Part shown: positions 8,645 through 16,021 of the stretch, piece after piece
Layout of the letters: each line of letters starts with the position of its first letter
How positions within the stretch are numbered: the stretch's first letter is position 1
Origin: Chloroflexota bacterium
GTDB lineage: Bacteria; Chloroflexota; Dehalococcoidia; CAUJGQ01
Assembly: GCA_963170165.1 (NCBI GenBank)
Contig: CAUJGQ010000168.1
Span: 1-33,010, forward strand
Direction of reading: 5' to 3'
Length of the DNA stretch: 33,010 bases
Notes under the pieces: model-generated
Told to the model about the DNA's origin: nothing
Seen by the model: the letters and a program-made list of their open reading frames with translations, nothing else
Databases searched by the model: none
Made by a program: the position numbers and the translations under genes

Positions 8645-10240
8645 TCATGCAGTCTCGCGGCGGTATGCGATTTGCCCGTCCACCATCGTCAGCAGCGGCC
8701 GGATGTCTTTGATCTGCTCCTCGGGGCAGGTGAACACGTCCGCGTCGAGAACTACCAGGTCGGCGCGCTTGCCAGGTTCGAGCGTGCCAAAGTCCGCCTC
8801 CTGGTGGGAGGCGTAGGCGTTCCAAATCGTGAAGGAGCGCACCGCCTCCTCGCGCGTCATGCGCTGCTCCGGGTGCCAGCCGGGATGGTTGTGGCCGGAG
8901 CCGTCCAGCGGCCGGCGGGCGACCGAGGCGTACAGGCCAAAGAAGGGGTTGGCGTCCTCCACCGGGAAATCGGAGCCACCCGGGATCACCACCCCGCTGT
9001 CGATCAGCGCCCGCCAGGCATACGCACCTTCCAGCCGCTCCAGGCCCAGCCGCTCATTGGCCCAGCCCATATCTGACGTACAGTGCGTCGCCTGCATGCT
9101 GGGCAAGACACCGAGGAGCTTGAAGCGCGGGATGTCTGTGAGGCGCAAGTGCTGAGCATGCTCCACCCGGAAGCGGCCGTCCGGCCGGGGCACGTCGCGC
9201 AGCACGCGTTCAAAGGTATCGAGCGTCACCGTGTTAGCGCGATCACCGATGGCATGAACGCACACCTGAAAGCCGCGCTCGGCTGCCTCACGGGTCATCC
9301 GTTCCAGTTCGTCAGGAGGTAGCAGCAGCAGGCCGGTATTGTCCGGGTCATCAGCGTACGGCTCGTGTAGCGCCGCGCCGCGTGAGCCAAGGGCGCCGTC
9401 GGAGACAAGCTTCACGGCGCGCACCACCAACCGGCCGTCTCCGAGTTCCTCCCGGCCGTGCTCACGGTAGTAGCCCCAGGTTTCCGCGGAGCGGCCGGCA
9501 ACCGCGGCGTAGTTGCGAAAGGGAAACCGGCCGCGGGCGATCAAACGCTTGTACGCGGCGAAACCGTGCAGGTCCACGCCCATCTCGTGCAGGCCAGTGA
9601 GCCCCTTGGCCAGGCACTCGGCGATGGCATCCTCAACCGCGCGGTCGAACTGCTCCGCCGACGGCAACGGTTGGACCTCATGCACCATGCGCTGGGCGGT
9701 GTCGATGAGCAGGCCGGCCGGCTCGCCCTGCTCGTCCTTGACGACCAGGCCGCCGGTGGGGTCCGGCGTTTCACTATGGATTCCGGCCGCCTTGAGCGCA
9801 GCGGAGTTGACCCACGAGGCGTGGCCGTCCACCCGCGTGAGCGCCACCGGGTTTTCTGGTGCGGCGGCGTCCAGCGTGCGCTTGCTGGGAAAACGCTTGT
9901 TCGGCCAGAGGTTCTGGTCCCAGCCGCGCCCAACAACCCACTGCCCCGGGCCGGCCTTCGCCGCTGCCTCGGCCACGAGCGTGGCGATCTGCTCCTCGGA
10001 GCGCATGCCGGTGGCGTTGAGTGTCATCCGCGCCCGCGCCAGGTGCTGCAGGTGGGCATGCCCATCGACCAAGCCCGGCAGCACGGCGCGCCCTTCCAGA
10101 TCCAGCGCGGGCTCGGCATCCGGGAGGCTTGCATCTTCGCGCCGCCCGGCGAAGACAATCCGTCCATCACGGATAGCCAGGGTGTCTACGACCGTGTTGC
10201 GGGGATCCATCGTGTAGATGCGGCCGTTCGTCAGCAGCAT
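8645..10240 (-). CDS. Amidohydrolase family protein (YtcJ-like)
   Basis: The 531-residue protein begins MLLTNGRIYTMDP and carries the metal-dependent amidohydrolase signature. The first metal pair is His61 and His63 in LVDGHAHLQHL. Later come VKLVSDGALGSRGAAL, CVHAIGDRAN, EHAQHL and IPGGSDFPVE, the ordered landmarks of the YtcJ subgroup (amidohydrolase_3). A C-terminal composite beta-domain ends in GTLEPGKRADLVVLDADVF. Such enzymes hydrolyse amide or cyclic amide bonds; the natural substrate is unknown. An ATG at 10240 with GGAGG seven bases upstream fixes the start. It is the first gene of a leftward pair with the acyl-CoA dehydrogenase and is divergent from the small secreted protein gene at 10454. 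Confidence 0.93.
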   Translation of the reverse strand: MLLTNGRIYTMDPRNTVVDTLAIRDGRIVFAGRREDASLPDAEPALDLEGRAVLPGLVDGHAHLQHLARARMTLNATGMRSEEQIATLVAEAAAKAGPGQWVVGRGWDQNLWPNKRFPSKRTLDAAAPENPVALTRVDGHASWVNSAALKAAGIHSETPDPTGGLVVKDEQGEPAGLLIDTAQRMVHEVQPLPSAEQFDRAVEDAIAECLAKGLTGLHEMGVDLHGFAAYKRLIARGRFPFRNYAAVAGRSAETWGYYREHGREELGDGRLVVRAVKLVSDGALGSRGAALHEPYADDPDNTGLLLLPPDELERMTREAAERGFQVCVHAIGDRANTVTLDTFERVLRDVPRPDGRFRVEHAQHLRLTDIPRFKLLGVLPSMQATHCTSDMGWANERLGLERLEGAYAWRALIDSGVVIPGGSDFPVEDANPFFGLYASVARRPLDGSGHNHPGWHPEQRMTREEAVRSFTIWNAYASHQEADFGTLEPGKRADLVVLDADVFTCPEEQIKDIRPLLTMVDGQIAYRRETA

Positions 10241-10453
10241 GGACGCCTCCGGGGTGCCAAGCATGGCTGTGGCGAGTGTATCCCGACCGCCGTCAGCACG
10301 AAACGCGGGCCGGCACCCCGCAGGCATGTCAGCTTCCACCGCCACGCCATGCAGACAGTACCTGGCAGACCGCTGCTGCCCGGCAGCCCATGATCATGCT
10401 GGATGATCAGGCACATGTCAGAACCGGCGCCGGCGCGCAGCTGGGAGGGTGCG

Positions 10454-10816
10454 GTGCGACATCTACGATGGACCTACCTGCTTGGGCTGCTGCTGTTGTG
10501 CCTTTTTATCAACCCGTCGCGCGGCATCGCTGCCGATCCGGCGTGGCAGGTATCTGCCCCGCGTGACGGCGTCTGGCGCTACACCCAAGTGGAGCTGGGC
10601 CTGCGGAATAAGTGGGGTGCGTACGGCGAGTGCTACTGGGTTGACGTCGAGGTGTATGACCCGTGGGGCGACGTTGCCCAGGGAGGTAACGGTTGGGTCT
10701 GCAGCGATGACTGGAGCTATTGGACGTTCGAGCGGGCCTACTACCGCGGTTGGTACTGGGTGTACTACGCCATCGACGGCTGGGTGATCGCCGAAGACAA
10801 GTTCTGGGTGTATTGA
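10454..10816 (+). CDS. Small secreted aromatic-rich protein
   Basis: This 120-residue protein is not recognised. It starts at a GTG with GGGAGG five bases upstream and opens with a strong signal peptide (MRHLRWTYLLGLLLLCLFINP, cleaved near GIAADPAW). The mature part of about 90 residues is very rich in Trp and Tyr, for example WSYWTFERAYYRGWYWVYYAIDGWV, and has two Cys that could form a disulphide (ECYWV and GWVCSDDW). The composition suggests a small beta-sandwich that packs aromatic side chains or binds carbohydrate or another surface. An ATG 51 bases further upstream is possible but lacks a ribosome site and would lengthen the signal. It lies 12 bases before the next secreted-protein gene and is surely in the same operon. 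Confidence 0.8.
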   Translation: MRHLRWTYLLGLLLLCLFINPSRGIAADPAWQVSAPRDGVWRYTQVELGLRNKWGAYGECYWVDVEVYDPWGDVAQGGNGWVCSDDWSYWTFERAYYRGWYWVYYAIDGWVIAEDKFWVY

Positions 10817-10828
10817 GAGGTGCACGCC

Positions 10829-11419
10829 ATGAGCTTCCGTCTCACACTACTCGTCAGCGTACTGGTTGGGCTGGCGCTGGGCACGGCGCGTCCTGCCACT
10901 GCCAGCGACACGCAGGCGCTTCGCTATCTGCCTTCCATTCTGGACATGGAACAAGCGCTCACCGACCTGCCGTACGGCGTGTCCGCGCAAGACACCAACC
11001 TCGGCGACTGGGACTCCGCGCTCGCCTACCGCATCTGGTACGGCGACACACCGGTATACGACGTGTATGTCTCAGCCGCTGTGTTTGAGACCGCCCAGGA
11101 AGCAGAAGGATTCTACTACGGCCGGATCGCCTTCATGATGGCGGATAACGAATATGCCGCGGATTGGGACACGCAACCTGAGGAGATCATTGGCGAAGGG
11201 CACGACTTCCGCCTGATCTACTGGACCGATGAGTACGGCCGTGTCAGCAACTACGCGCGGTTGATGCGGGTAGCATGTGTGGTTGTGCTGGTAGAGGCGA
11301 CAGGAAGCCCGGCCTCAGACGACGAAGGCTACCCAGACAGCGACCGAGGAATGGTGATGAGCCGGGTGGCCTCCTGGTCAAATGCGCAGATGGCGCGCTT
11401 CCCCGCCCCCTGCCGGTAG
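10829..11419 (+). CDS. Secreted protein of unknown function, second in pair
   Basis: The 196-residue product begins with a signal peptide (MSFRLTLLVSVLVGLALG, likely cleaved after PATAS). The mature protein is acidic and contains an alpha/beta unit. Visible segments include an LPSILDMEQALTDLPYG helix, YDVYVSAAVFETAQEAEGFYYG, a strand-rich RLIYWTDEYGRVSNYARLMRVACVVVLVEATG and a final helix with a second Cys (APCR). The middle resembles the ferredoxin-like sensor-type fold used by extracytoplasmic proteins that check a helper subunit, but I cannot assign a family. The ATG has GAGAGG eight bases upstream; a GTG three codons earlier is less likely. With the preceding gene it forms a two-gene secreted-protein operon. 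Confidence 0.78.
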   Translation: MSFRLTLLVSVLVGLALGTARPATASDTQALRYLPSILDMEQALTDLPYGVSAQDTNLGDWDSALAYRIWYGDTPVYDVYVSAAVFETAQEAEGFYYGRIAFMMADNEYAADWDTQPEEIIGEGHDFRLIYWTDEYGRVSNYARLMRVACVVVLVEATGSPASDDEGYPDSDRGMVMSRVASWSNAQMARFPAPCR

Positions 11420-11499
11420 CAGCAATCCTGGCCACTGCGCTGGACGTCGCGCCCTCACCGCCGGGCTACCCATGTGACTGCTATAGCTGGTTCTTCGTG

Positions 11500-11545
11500 T
11501 TGCCTAAGGCAGTAACTAGTGTTAGCCTAACGTCACTGCGCAGTG
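11500..11545 (+). promoter_or_regulatory. Candidate bfd-bfr promoter region with DtxR/IdeR-like iron box (11517-11535)
   Basis: The 19 bases at 11517-11535 centre on a perfect GTTAG-C-CTAAC inverted repeat (11521-11531). This is the core of the DtxR/IdeR consensus TTAGGTTAGSCTAACCTAA; by my count 14 of 19 positions match. It lies 57 bases upstream of the ferredoxin start. A weak promoter can be placed around it: TTGCCT (11500-11505), 17-base spacer, TAGCCT (11523-11528), so a bound regulator would cover the -10 element. Two further palindromes flank it: TGCCTAAGGCA (11501-11511) and CACTGCGCAGTG (11534-11545). Confidence 0.5.
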
Positions 11546-11591
11546 GCGCCATGGGGCTCCGTGCGAGGCACCGTATGCCGGGGAATGCAAG

Positions 11592-11906
11592 ATGTATGCG
11601 TGCTTGTGCTGGAAGATCAGAGAGTCCGACGTGCGCCGGGCAGGGCGCAACGGGGTAACGGCGCCGGACGATCTCATCACGCTCTTCAGCCTGGACGAGC
11701 CATCCTGTTGCGGCGGCTGCCGTCGGGGTATCCAGCGATTCGTGAGCCTTGCAGCAGAGGGCGCGGCCGGCGCCGGAACCGGCATAGTACCGATGCGCGC
11801 TCGCCCGTCGGTCGCTGGAATGCTCGCAGGTGCTACCCGCGGATTCCGGCACGCCACACTGCATCCGTCCCCGCTTACGGTGGGGCTGCGTCCGGGGGAG
11901 GGATGA
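11592..11906 (+). CDS. bfd: Bacterioferritin-associated ferredoxin-like [2Fe-2S] protein
   Basis: The first 55 residues fit the BFD-like [2Fe-2S] domain: CLC at residues 4-6, the helix RESDVRRAGRNG, and then CCGGCRRGIQRF, giving the C-x-C ... C-x2-C ligand set. Bfd proteins pass electrons to bacterioferritin to release stored iron as Fe(II). The product has 104 residues, longer than the usual 60-75. The extra C-terminal half is Ala/Gly/Arg-rich and looks unstructured. Its stop (TGA, 11904-11906) overlaps the bacterioferritin start region, so the two are translationally coupled. A GGGGAA ribosome site precedes the ATG. The position directly before bfr strongly supports the call. Confidence 0.85.
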   Translation: MYACLCWKIRESDVRRAGRNGVTAPDDLITLFSLDEPSCCGGCRRGIQRFVSLAAEGAAGAGTGIVPMRARPSVAGMLAGATRGFRHATLHPSPLTVGLRPGEG

Positions 11907-12385
11907 TGGAAGCGATGGATGGCGTCGTCGAGCGGCTCAACCAGGCGCTCACGACTGAGTTGACGGCGATCAATCAGTATTTCCTCGCGGCGAAGCAGTG
12001 CGATCACTGGGGTGTACCCCGCCTGGGCCGCGCCTTTCGCGCCCTCAGTCTCGACGAGATGAAGGACACCGAAGGGCTGGTGGAGCGGATTCTGTTCCTC
12101 GAAGGGCTGCCGAACATGCAGCGCCTCAACCACGTGCGTGCCGGCGAGAACGTCCCGGAGATCCTCGAGGCCGGGCTCGACCTTGAGCTGGGCGCGGTGA
12201 CGTTTCTGCGCGAGGCGATTGCACACTGCGCCGGCGTCCACGACTTCGCCAGCCGCGCGCTGTTCGAAGAGATGCTGCGCGACGAGGAGCGCCACGTTGA
12301 TTGGTTCGAGACCCAGCTCGACAGCATCCGGCTGGTCGGCCTCGAGCGTTACCTGAGCCAGCACATCGCGGTCGACGCTCCGTAG
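11906..12385 (+). CDS. bfr: Bacterioferritin
   Basis: This 159-residue four-helix protein forms the 24-subunit iron-storage shell of bacterioferritin. With the ATG at 11906 its numbering matches the E. coli protein. Ferroxidase ligands Glu18 (TTELTAINQYF), Glu51, Glu94 (LDLELG), Glu127 and His130 (RDEERHVDWFETQ) are present, as is the haem ligand Met52 in DEMK. The sixth ligand, normally His54, is Asp (DEMKDTE). The stretch ERILFLEGLPNMQ is the family hallmark. A GGAGG core lies four bases before this ATG; another ATG at 11903 overlaps it but is too close to the ribosome site. The gene is coupled to bfd and probably shares its iron-responsive promoter. Confidence 0.95.
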   Translation: MEAMDGVVERLNQALTTELTAINQYFLAAKQCDHWGVPRLGRAFRALSLDEMKDTEGLVERILFLEGLPNMQRLNHVRAGENVPEILEAGLDLELGAVTFLREAIAHCAGVHDFASRALFEEMLRDEERHVDWFETQLDSIRLVGLERYLSQHIAVDAP

Positions 12386-12473
12386 CGCGCTGTCCTGCTG
12401 TTCCCCTGTCACCGTGCTGGTGGCGGATGCCGGGTTGGCGCAACGCACCGGCCATCTCGTAGCATGGCGCGCG

Positions 12474-13298
12474 ATGGATGGTACCAAGGCACTGATCTTG
12501 GGTGCGGCACAGGATGCCGGCGTGCCGCAGATGGGCTGCCACTGCGGACACTGCGAGCAGGCGCGCCGCGACCCGGCAGCCCTCCAATACGCGGCGGCGC
12601 TGGGGCTCCAGGCGGCGGATGGTCGCTGCTTCCTGCTGGACGCCACGCCGGACATTCGTGCCCAGGCGGGAATGCTGCCCCGGCTGGACGGCATTTTGCT
12701 CACCCACGGCCACATTGGCCACTACACCGGGCTGATGCACCTCGGCCGGGAGGCGATGGGCGCCTGCGGTGTGCCCGTGTGGGGCACCCCACAGATGCTG
12801 GAGTTCCTGCGCACACAGGCACCGTGGGAGCAGCTCGTCCGCCTGGGCAACATCGAGCTGGTTGAGGCGCGCCCCGGTGCGAGTATCCGCCTGGCCGACG
12901 GCCTGACCGTCGAGCCGTTCAGCGTCACGCACCGGGCCGAGTACACCGACACGGTTGGCTATCTGATCAGGGGCTCGGCGGCATCGGTGTTGTATGTGCC
13001 CGATGTGGACAGCTGGGACTTTGATCTGCGGCAAATGGTGTCAGCGGTGGATGTCGCGCTGCTGGACGGGACGTTTTCCGCAACCGATGACCTGCCACCA
13101 GAGATCATGCATGTCGTAGGTCACCCGCCGATGACAGAGACCCTGGCAACACTGGCGGCCGGCGGGCTGTCCGGCCGGTTGCGCTTCACCCACATCAACC
13201 ACTCCAGCCCGGCCTGGAATCCGGCTTCTGCGATTCGCGGGCGCATCGCAGAAGCCGGAGCGGCAATTGCCCGGCAGGGCGATGTCATCCCGCTTTGA
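12474..13298 (+). CDS. PqqB-like metallo-beta-lactamase-fold hydrolase
   Basis: The 274-residue product starts MDGTKALILGAAQDAGVPQ and continues GCHCGHCEQAR. The N-terminal C-x-C-x2-C cluster and the opening strand are shared with PqqB and PhnP. The core metal motif reads THGHIGHYTGL: the His residues of HxHxDH are there but the Asp is Gly. Later landmarks are SVTHRAEYTDTVGYLI, VLYVPDVDSW, ALLDGTFS and RFTHINHSSP. No other pqq genes are in the window, so a role in PQQ synthesis is not supported. It is better read as a PqqB-like hydrolase of unknown substrate. No clear ribosome site marks the start; the ATG is chosen by likeness to PqqB-type N-termini. Confidence 0.87.
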   Translation: MDGTKALILGAAQDAGVPQMGCHCGHCEQARRDPAALQYAAALGLQAADGRCFLLDATPDIRAQAGMLPRLDGILLTHGHIGHYTGLMHLGREAMGACGVPVWGTPQMLEFLRTQAPWEQLVRLGNIELVEARPGASIRLADGLTVEPFSVTHRAEYTDTVGYLIRGSAASVLYVPDVDSWDFDLRQMVSAVDVALLDGTFSATDDLPPEIMHVVGHPPMTETLATLAAGGLSGRLRFTHINHSSPAWNPASAIRGRIAEAGAAIARQGDVIPL

Positions 13299-13336
13299 AC
13301 CGGCGCGCGGGCAATCCCTGATATGCGCGCGCCGGT
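13299..13336 (+). terminator. Hairpin directly after the PqqB-like gene, possible terminator
   Basis: ACCGGCGCGCG (13299-13309) pairs perfectly with CGCGCGCCGGT (13326-13336) across a 16-base loop. The first arm begins the base after the stop codon. No T-run follows, so it may instead stabilise the mRNA end or work with Rho. Confidence 0.45.
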
Positions 13337-13394
13337 GTCCGGCGTACGTTGATCGTGTCCGGTGCACGGCGCGCCGGTGCTAGAGAGGTCCGCT

Positions 13395-14093
13395 ATGGAC
13401 ACACGACCAACCTACCCGGTGTCGTATGACATCTCCCCGCCCGAGCGGTACAACCGCTGGACGGTGGCCTTCCGCATCATCTTGGCGATTCCTCACCTGA
13501 TCCTCGTTGGCTCGGGTAGCTGGCAGCTGTTCTCGTGGAACGCTGGGCACGATGACAGCGGCCGCGAAGGCTTCAACTGGCTGTTTAACGGCGGTGTGCT
13601 GACCGGCGTGGCCGGCATCGTGGTGGTCATCGTCTGGTTCGCGATCCTGTTCACGAGGCGCTATCCCGCCTGGGCGCAGGAATTCGTGCTGATGGTGTAC
13701 CGCTGGACTCAGAACGTCCACGCCTACATGCTGCTGCTGGCAGCCCCCTACCCCCCGTTTGGCAAAGGAGAGTATCCGCTGCAGTTGGAGGTGCGCCCAG
13801 ACGTGGAGCACAAGCGGCTAACGGTGGCGTTCCGCGCGATCCTGATCATCCCGCATGCGATCGTGTTGCTGCTTCTTGGCATCGCCCAGGCATTCGTCAC
13901 GCTGTTTGCCTGGTTTGCGATCCTGTTCACCGGCCGCTACCCCGTCTCGCTATGGGACTTCAGCGTCGGTGTGGCGCGCTGGAACGCGCGAGTGGCTGCA
14001 TACATGTGGCTGTTCGTGGATGAGTATCCGCCGTTCTCACTGCACGCCGAGCCGCAGGCGCGCGGTGGCGGGATGCACGCGCAGCCGGCGTAG
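13395..14093 (+). CDS. DUF4389 domain membrane protein (tandem repeat)
   Basis: The 232-residue integral membrane protein contains two copies of the DUF4389 unit. Each has the order R-x-TVAFRxIL-x-IPH, a hydrophobic helix, WFAILFTxRYP, then a helix with RW and AYM, ending in YPPF. Copy 1 covers about residues 10-125 and copy 2 about 135-220. There are about four membrane segments. DUF4389 proteins are common in Chloroflexota and Actinobacteria and have no established function. A good AGAGAGG site precedes the ATG at 13395. It is a single-gene unit here, separated from the upstream hydrolase by a hairpin. Confidence 0.93.
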   Translation: MDTRPTYPVSYDISPPERYNRWTVAFRIILAIPHLILVGSGSWQLFSWNAGHDDSGREGFNWLFNGGVLTGVAGIVVVIVWFAILFTRRYPAWAQEFVLMVYRWTQNVHAYMLLLAAPYPPFGKGEYPLQLEVRPDVEHKRLTVAFRAILIIPHAIVLLLLGIAQAFVTLFAWFAILFTGRYPVSLWDFSVGVARWNARVAAYMWLFVDEYPPFSLHAEPQARGGGMHAQPA

Positions 14094-14136
14094 CCCCACG
14101 GCACGGACGGCCGCGAGCCGGGCGGTGGTGCACTGC

Positions 14137-14634
14137 TTAGCGCCACCGCCCGTAGCCGTCCTTGTAGAGCCGGCCCCAGATCTCCCCACTGTCCTGGTAG
14201 CGGCCCATCAGGAACGGGTAGACAGCGCGATCCTGAAACAGCGTCTCCATGCACTCCTGCGCCAGCCGCCGGTCGAACAGCCGTGGCGCCTGGTCGAAGT
14301 CGATCATATGGGGCGCCGGTGGCCGCACTACATCGGGATCAAGACTAAGCACCTCAACGGGCGCGGGCGTGCCGGCCGAGATGATGCCTCTGGCATCCAG
14401 CGCGTGCGCCGCTGCGTTGAGCGCCTGGTGAAAGGCAGCGGAGACCGCCGGGCCGCCCTGCTCCAGGTAGCTATCGCGGGGTTTCCCCTCCTGGATGGCG
14501 AGACAGACCGCTGTCAGGTAATCGGCGCGGAACGTGTCATCCTTCGCCAGCGACCCGGGGACGATACCGGTCGCCACCACGCCAAGATAGGTCCGCTCAA
14601 TAGCGGTCAAATCGGCCGGGGTGATGAGCGTCAT
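14137..14634 (-). CDS. Unrecognised 165-aa protein
   Basis: A soluble, mostly helical protein that I cannot assign. Notable segments are the opening ITPADLTAIERTYLGVVATG, a central ISAGTPAPVEVLSLDPD strand region and a C-terminal part rich in aromatic and charged residues (YPFLMGRYQDSGEIWGRLYKDGYG). No signal peptide or membrane segment is seen. The ATG overlaps the stop of the preceding gene by four bases (ATGA type), which shows translational coupling and supports both genes as real. Confidence 0.7.
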   Translation of the reverse strand: MTLITPADLTAIERTYLGVVATGIVPGSLAKDDTFRADYLTAVCLAIQEGKPRDSYLEQGGPAVSAAFHQALNAAAHALDARGIISAGTPAPVEVLSLDPDVVRPPAPHMIDFDQAPRLFDRRLAQECMETLFQDRAVYPFLMGRYQDSGEIWGRLYKDGYGRWR

Positions 14635-14927
14635 CCGGGATGCTCCCCACGCCCCAGCGACCGCAGAAACGCATCGACCGCATCCGCGGTAGCGGCCTCC
14701 TCTGCGCGCTGATCGGCCACGCGGGCCAGGCGGTCGGCCAGGCCGCGCAACTCCCCGGCCTGACGGGCACGAAACCGGGCGACGGCACGCAGGACGTCAT
14801 CGACGGTAGCGTGATGGCGGGCCAGCACCGCGCGCAGCGCCGCCTCTTGTGCAGCCCGGCCCGCCGGTGCGGCCGTGTCCAGCGCCTGCCGCAGATCGCG
14901 CAGCAGCGCCTGTTCGTCGATGTCCAT
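14631..14927 (-). CDS. Unrecognised small helical protein coupled to the 165-aa gene
   Basis: This 98-residue protein starts MDIDEQALLRDLRQALD and is built almost entirely of charged amphipathic helices with Arg, Ala and Glu heptads, so it probably forms a coiled coil. The start is uncertain: the ATG at 14927 has no strong ribosome site, and a GTG at 14960 would add 11 residues. Coupling with the next gene (four-base overlap) is the main evidence that it is expressed. It may be a small partner or regulator of the 165-aa protein. Confidence 0.6.
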   Translation of the reverse strand: MDIDEQALLRDLRQALDTAAPAGRAAQEAALRAVLARHHATVDDVLRAVARFRARQAGELRGLADRLARVADQRAEEAATADAVDAFLRSLGRGEHPG

Positions 14928-14983
14928 GTCATCAGCGTAGGCTGCGACCCGCCGGCTCACAAGCGCCGGTAGCTCCGGTCCGG

Positions 14984-15841
14984 TCAGCGGCGCGACGGGG
15001 CTTCGATGGTGAAGCTATCGCCATGACGAAGGTACGTGACGCGATCGGAGAGCCCTGCCCCCTCCACCGCCTGCTGAAACTCTGACAGTGGCGACGTGAA
15101 TACGTCGTAATCGTTGTAGTGAATCGGGATAGCGCGTGCAGGCTGCACCATGCGCAACAGCCGAACACCCTGCTCGCCATCCATGGTCACCATGATGCCC
15201 ATCACGCGCGTGCCTCCGAGGTGGAGCAGGGCAAGGTCGATCTCGGGATAGCGGCGCGGAATCGCCTGGAGATCATCGATCACCAAGGTGTCCCCGGTAA
15301 TGTACATCCGGTGATCGACGGATCCCGCGGCCGGCTCGAACTCCAGCAGGCTGCCCATCACATCTGGTAGCACCAGGTCCGCAAGCGGCGGCCCGTGTCT
15401 CCCCGGCATCGCCGTGATCCGCAGCCGGGCGCCACCCTTGGCGATGGTGACGTTCGACCATGTGTCGAGCGGATAGGTGTTGGTGAAGCCGCGCTCTCCG
15501 AGTCGCTCCGCCGATTCCGGCGTCGTGACGATTGGTAACGAGCGGTCTAGCTCGCGCTCCGCCACCTGGTCGAAGTGATCGCCGTGGAAGTGAGACAGCA
15601 GCACTACGTCAAGCTGGGGCAACCGGCTAATCTCCACTGCAGGGTTGGTCAGCCGTGTGGCGTGCAGGCCGTAACCGAGCGGCACCTGTTCATGCATGTG
15701 CACAAAGGTGGGATCCGTCAGGATCACGAAACCGGCATATCGGATCAGCACCGTGGCATTGCCGATGAAGAGGACCGAGCCGGGTTCGGGCGGCGCACCA
15801 GCGGAGCCTTGCGGAAGCACGATCATCGAAGTCTGTGACAC
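14984..15841 (-). CDS. UlaG-like metallo-beta-lactamase-fold hydrolase
   Basis: The 285-residue protein carries a complete zinc motif, LLSHFHGDHFDQ (His84, His86, Asp88, His89). Further family landmarks follow: the opening SVLFIGNATVLIRYAGFVILTDP, then AMPGRHGP, YITGDTL, LLHLGGT and IPIHYNDYDVF. This is the L-ascorbate-6-phosphate lactonase (UlaG)-like branch of the beta-lactamase fold. No sugar genes are nearby, so the substrate is open. I place the start at the GTG at 15841, which has GGAGAG seven bases upstream; the ATG five codons later has none. It is divergent from the mesaconyl-CoA hydratase gene, sharing a 180-base promoter region. Confidence 0.9.
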   Translation of the reverse strand: MSQTSMIVLPQGSAGAPPEPGSVLFIGNATVLIRYAGFVILTDPTFVHMHEQVPLGYGLHATRLTNPAVEISRLPQLDVVLLSHFHGDHFDQVAERELDRSLPIVTTPESAERLGERGFTNTYPLDTWSNVTIAKGGARLRITAMPGRHGPPLADLVLPDVMGSLLEFEPAAGSVDHRMYITGDTLVIDDLQAIPRRYPEIDLALLHLGGTRVMGIMVTMDGEQGVRLLRMVQPARAIPIHYNDYDVFTSPLSEFQQAVEGAGLSDRVTYLRHGDSFTIEAPSRR

Positions 15842-15950
15842 GCTGGATCTCTCCGGCACGGATTCATCATCAGCATCCGCCGTCCCTAGCCACCCCACAT
15901 CCCCCACCTGGATGAGGTCACCGGGCCCGGCGCCGCTGTGCACGGCGGCT

Positions 15951-15978
15951 TTGCCATAGGCGTACCCGCACGTAGAAT
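15951..15978 (+). promoter_or_regulatory. Promoter of the ethylmalonyl-CoA pathway operon
   Basis: TTGCCA (15951-15956), a 16-base spacer and TAGAAT (15973-15978) form a good housekeeping-type promoter. Transcription would begin near 15985. The -10 element overlaps an in-frame ATG at 15977, which rules that codon out as the start and supports the GTG at 16022. Confidence 0.6.
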
Positions 15979-16021
15979 GGCGGTATCTCCATCTGTGAAC
16001 TTCCACACAAAAGGTGCCGGC

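Noticed and set aside
11522-12715. A 397-codon leftward open frame over bfd and bfr
   Set aside because: The opposite strand encodes the ferredoxin and bacterioferritin with all their ligands.
12474-13298. Assignment as PqqB proper
   Set aside because: The metal motif is altered and no other pqq gene is present in the window.
14984-15841. UlaG assignment as L-ascorbate-6-phosphate lactonase
   Set aside because: Only the fold family is supported; no ascorbate or sugar phosphotransferase genes lie nearby.
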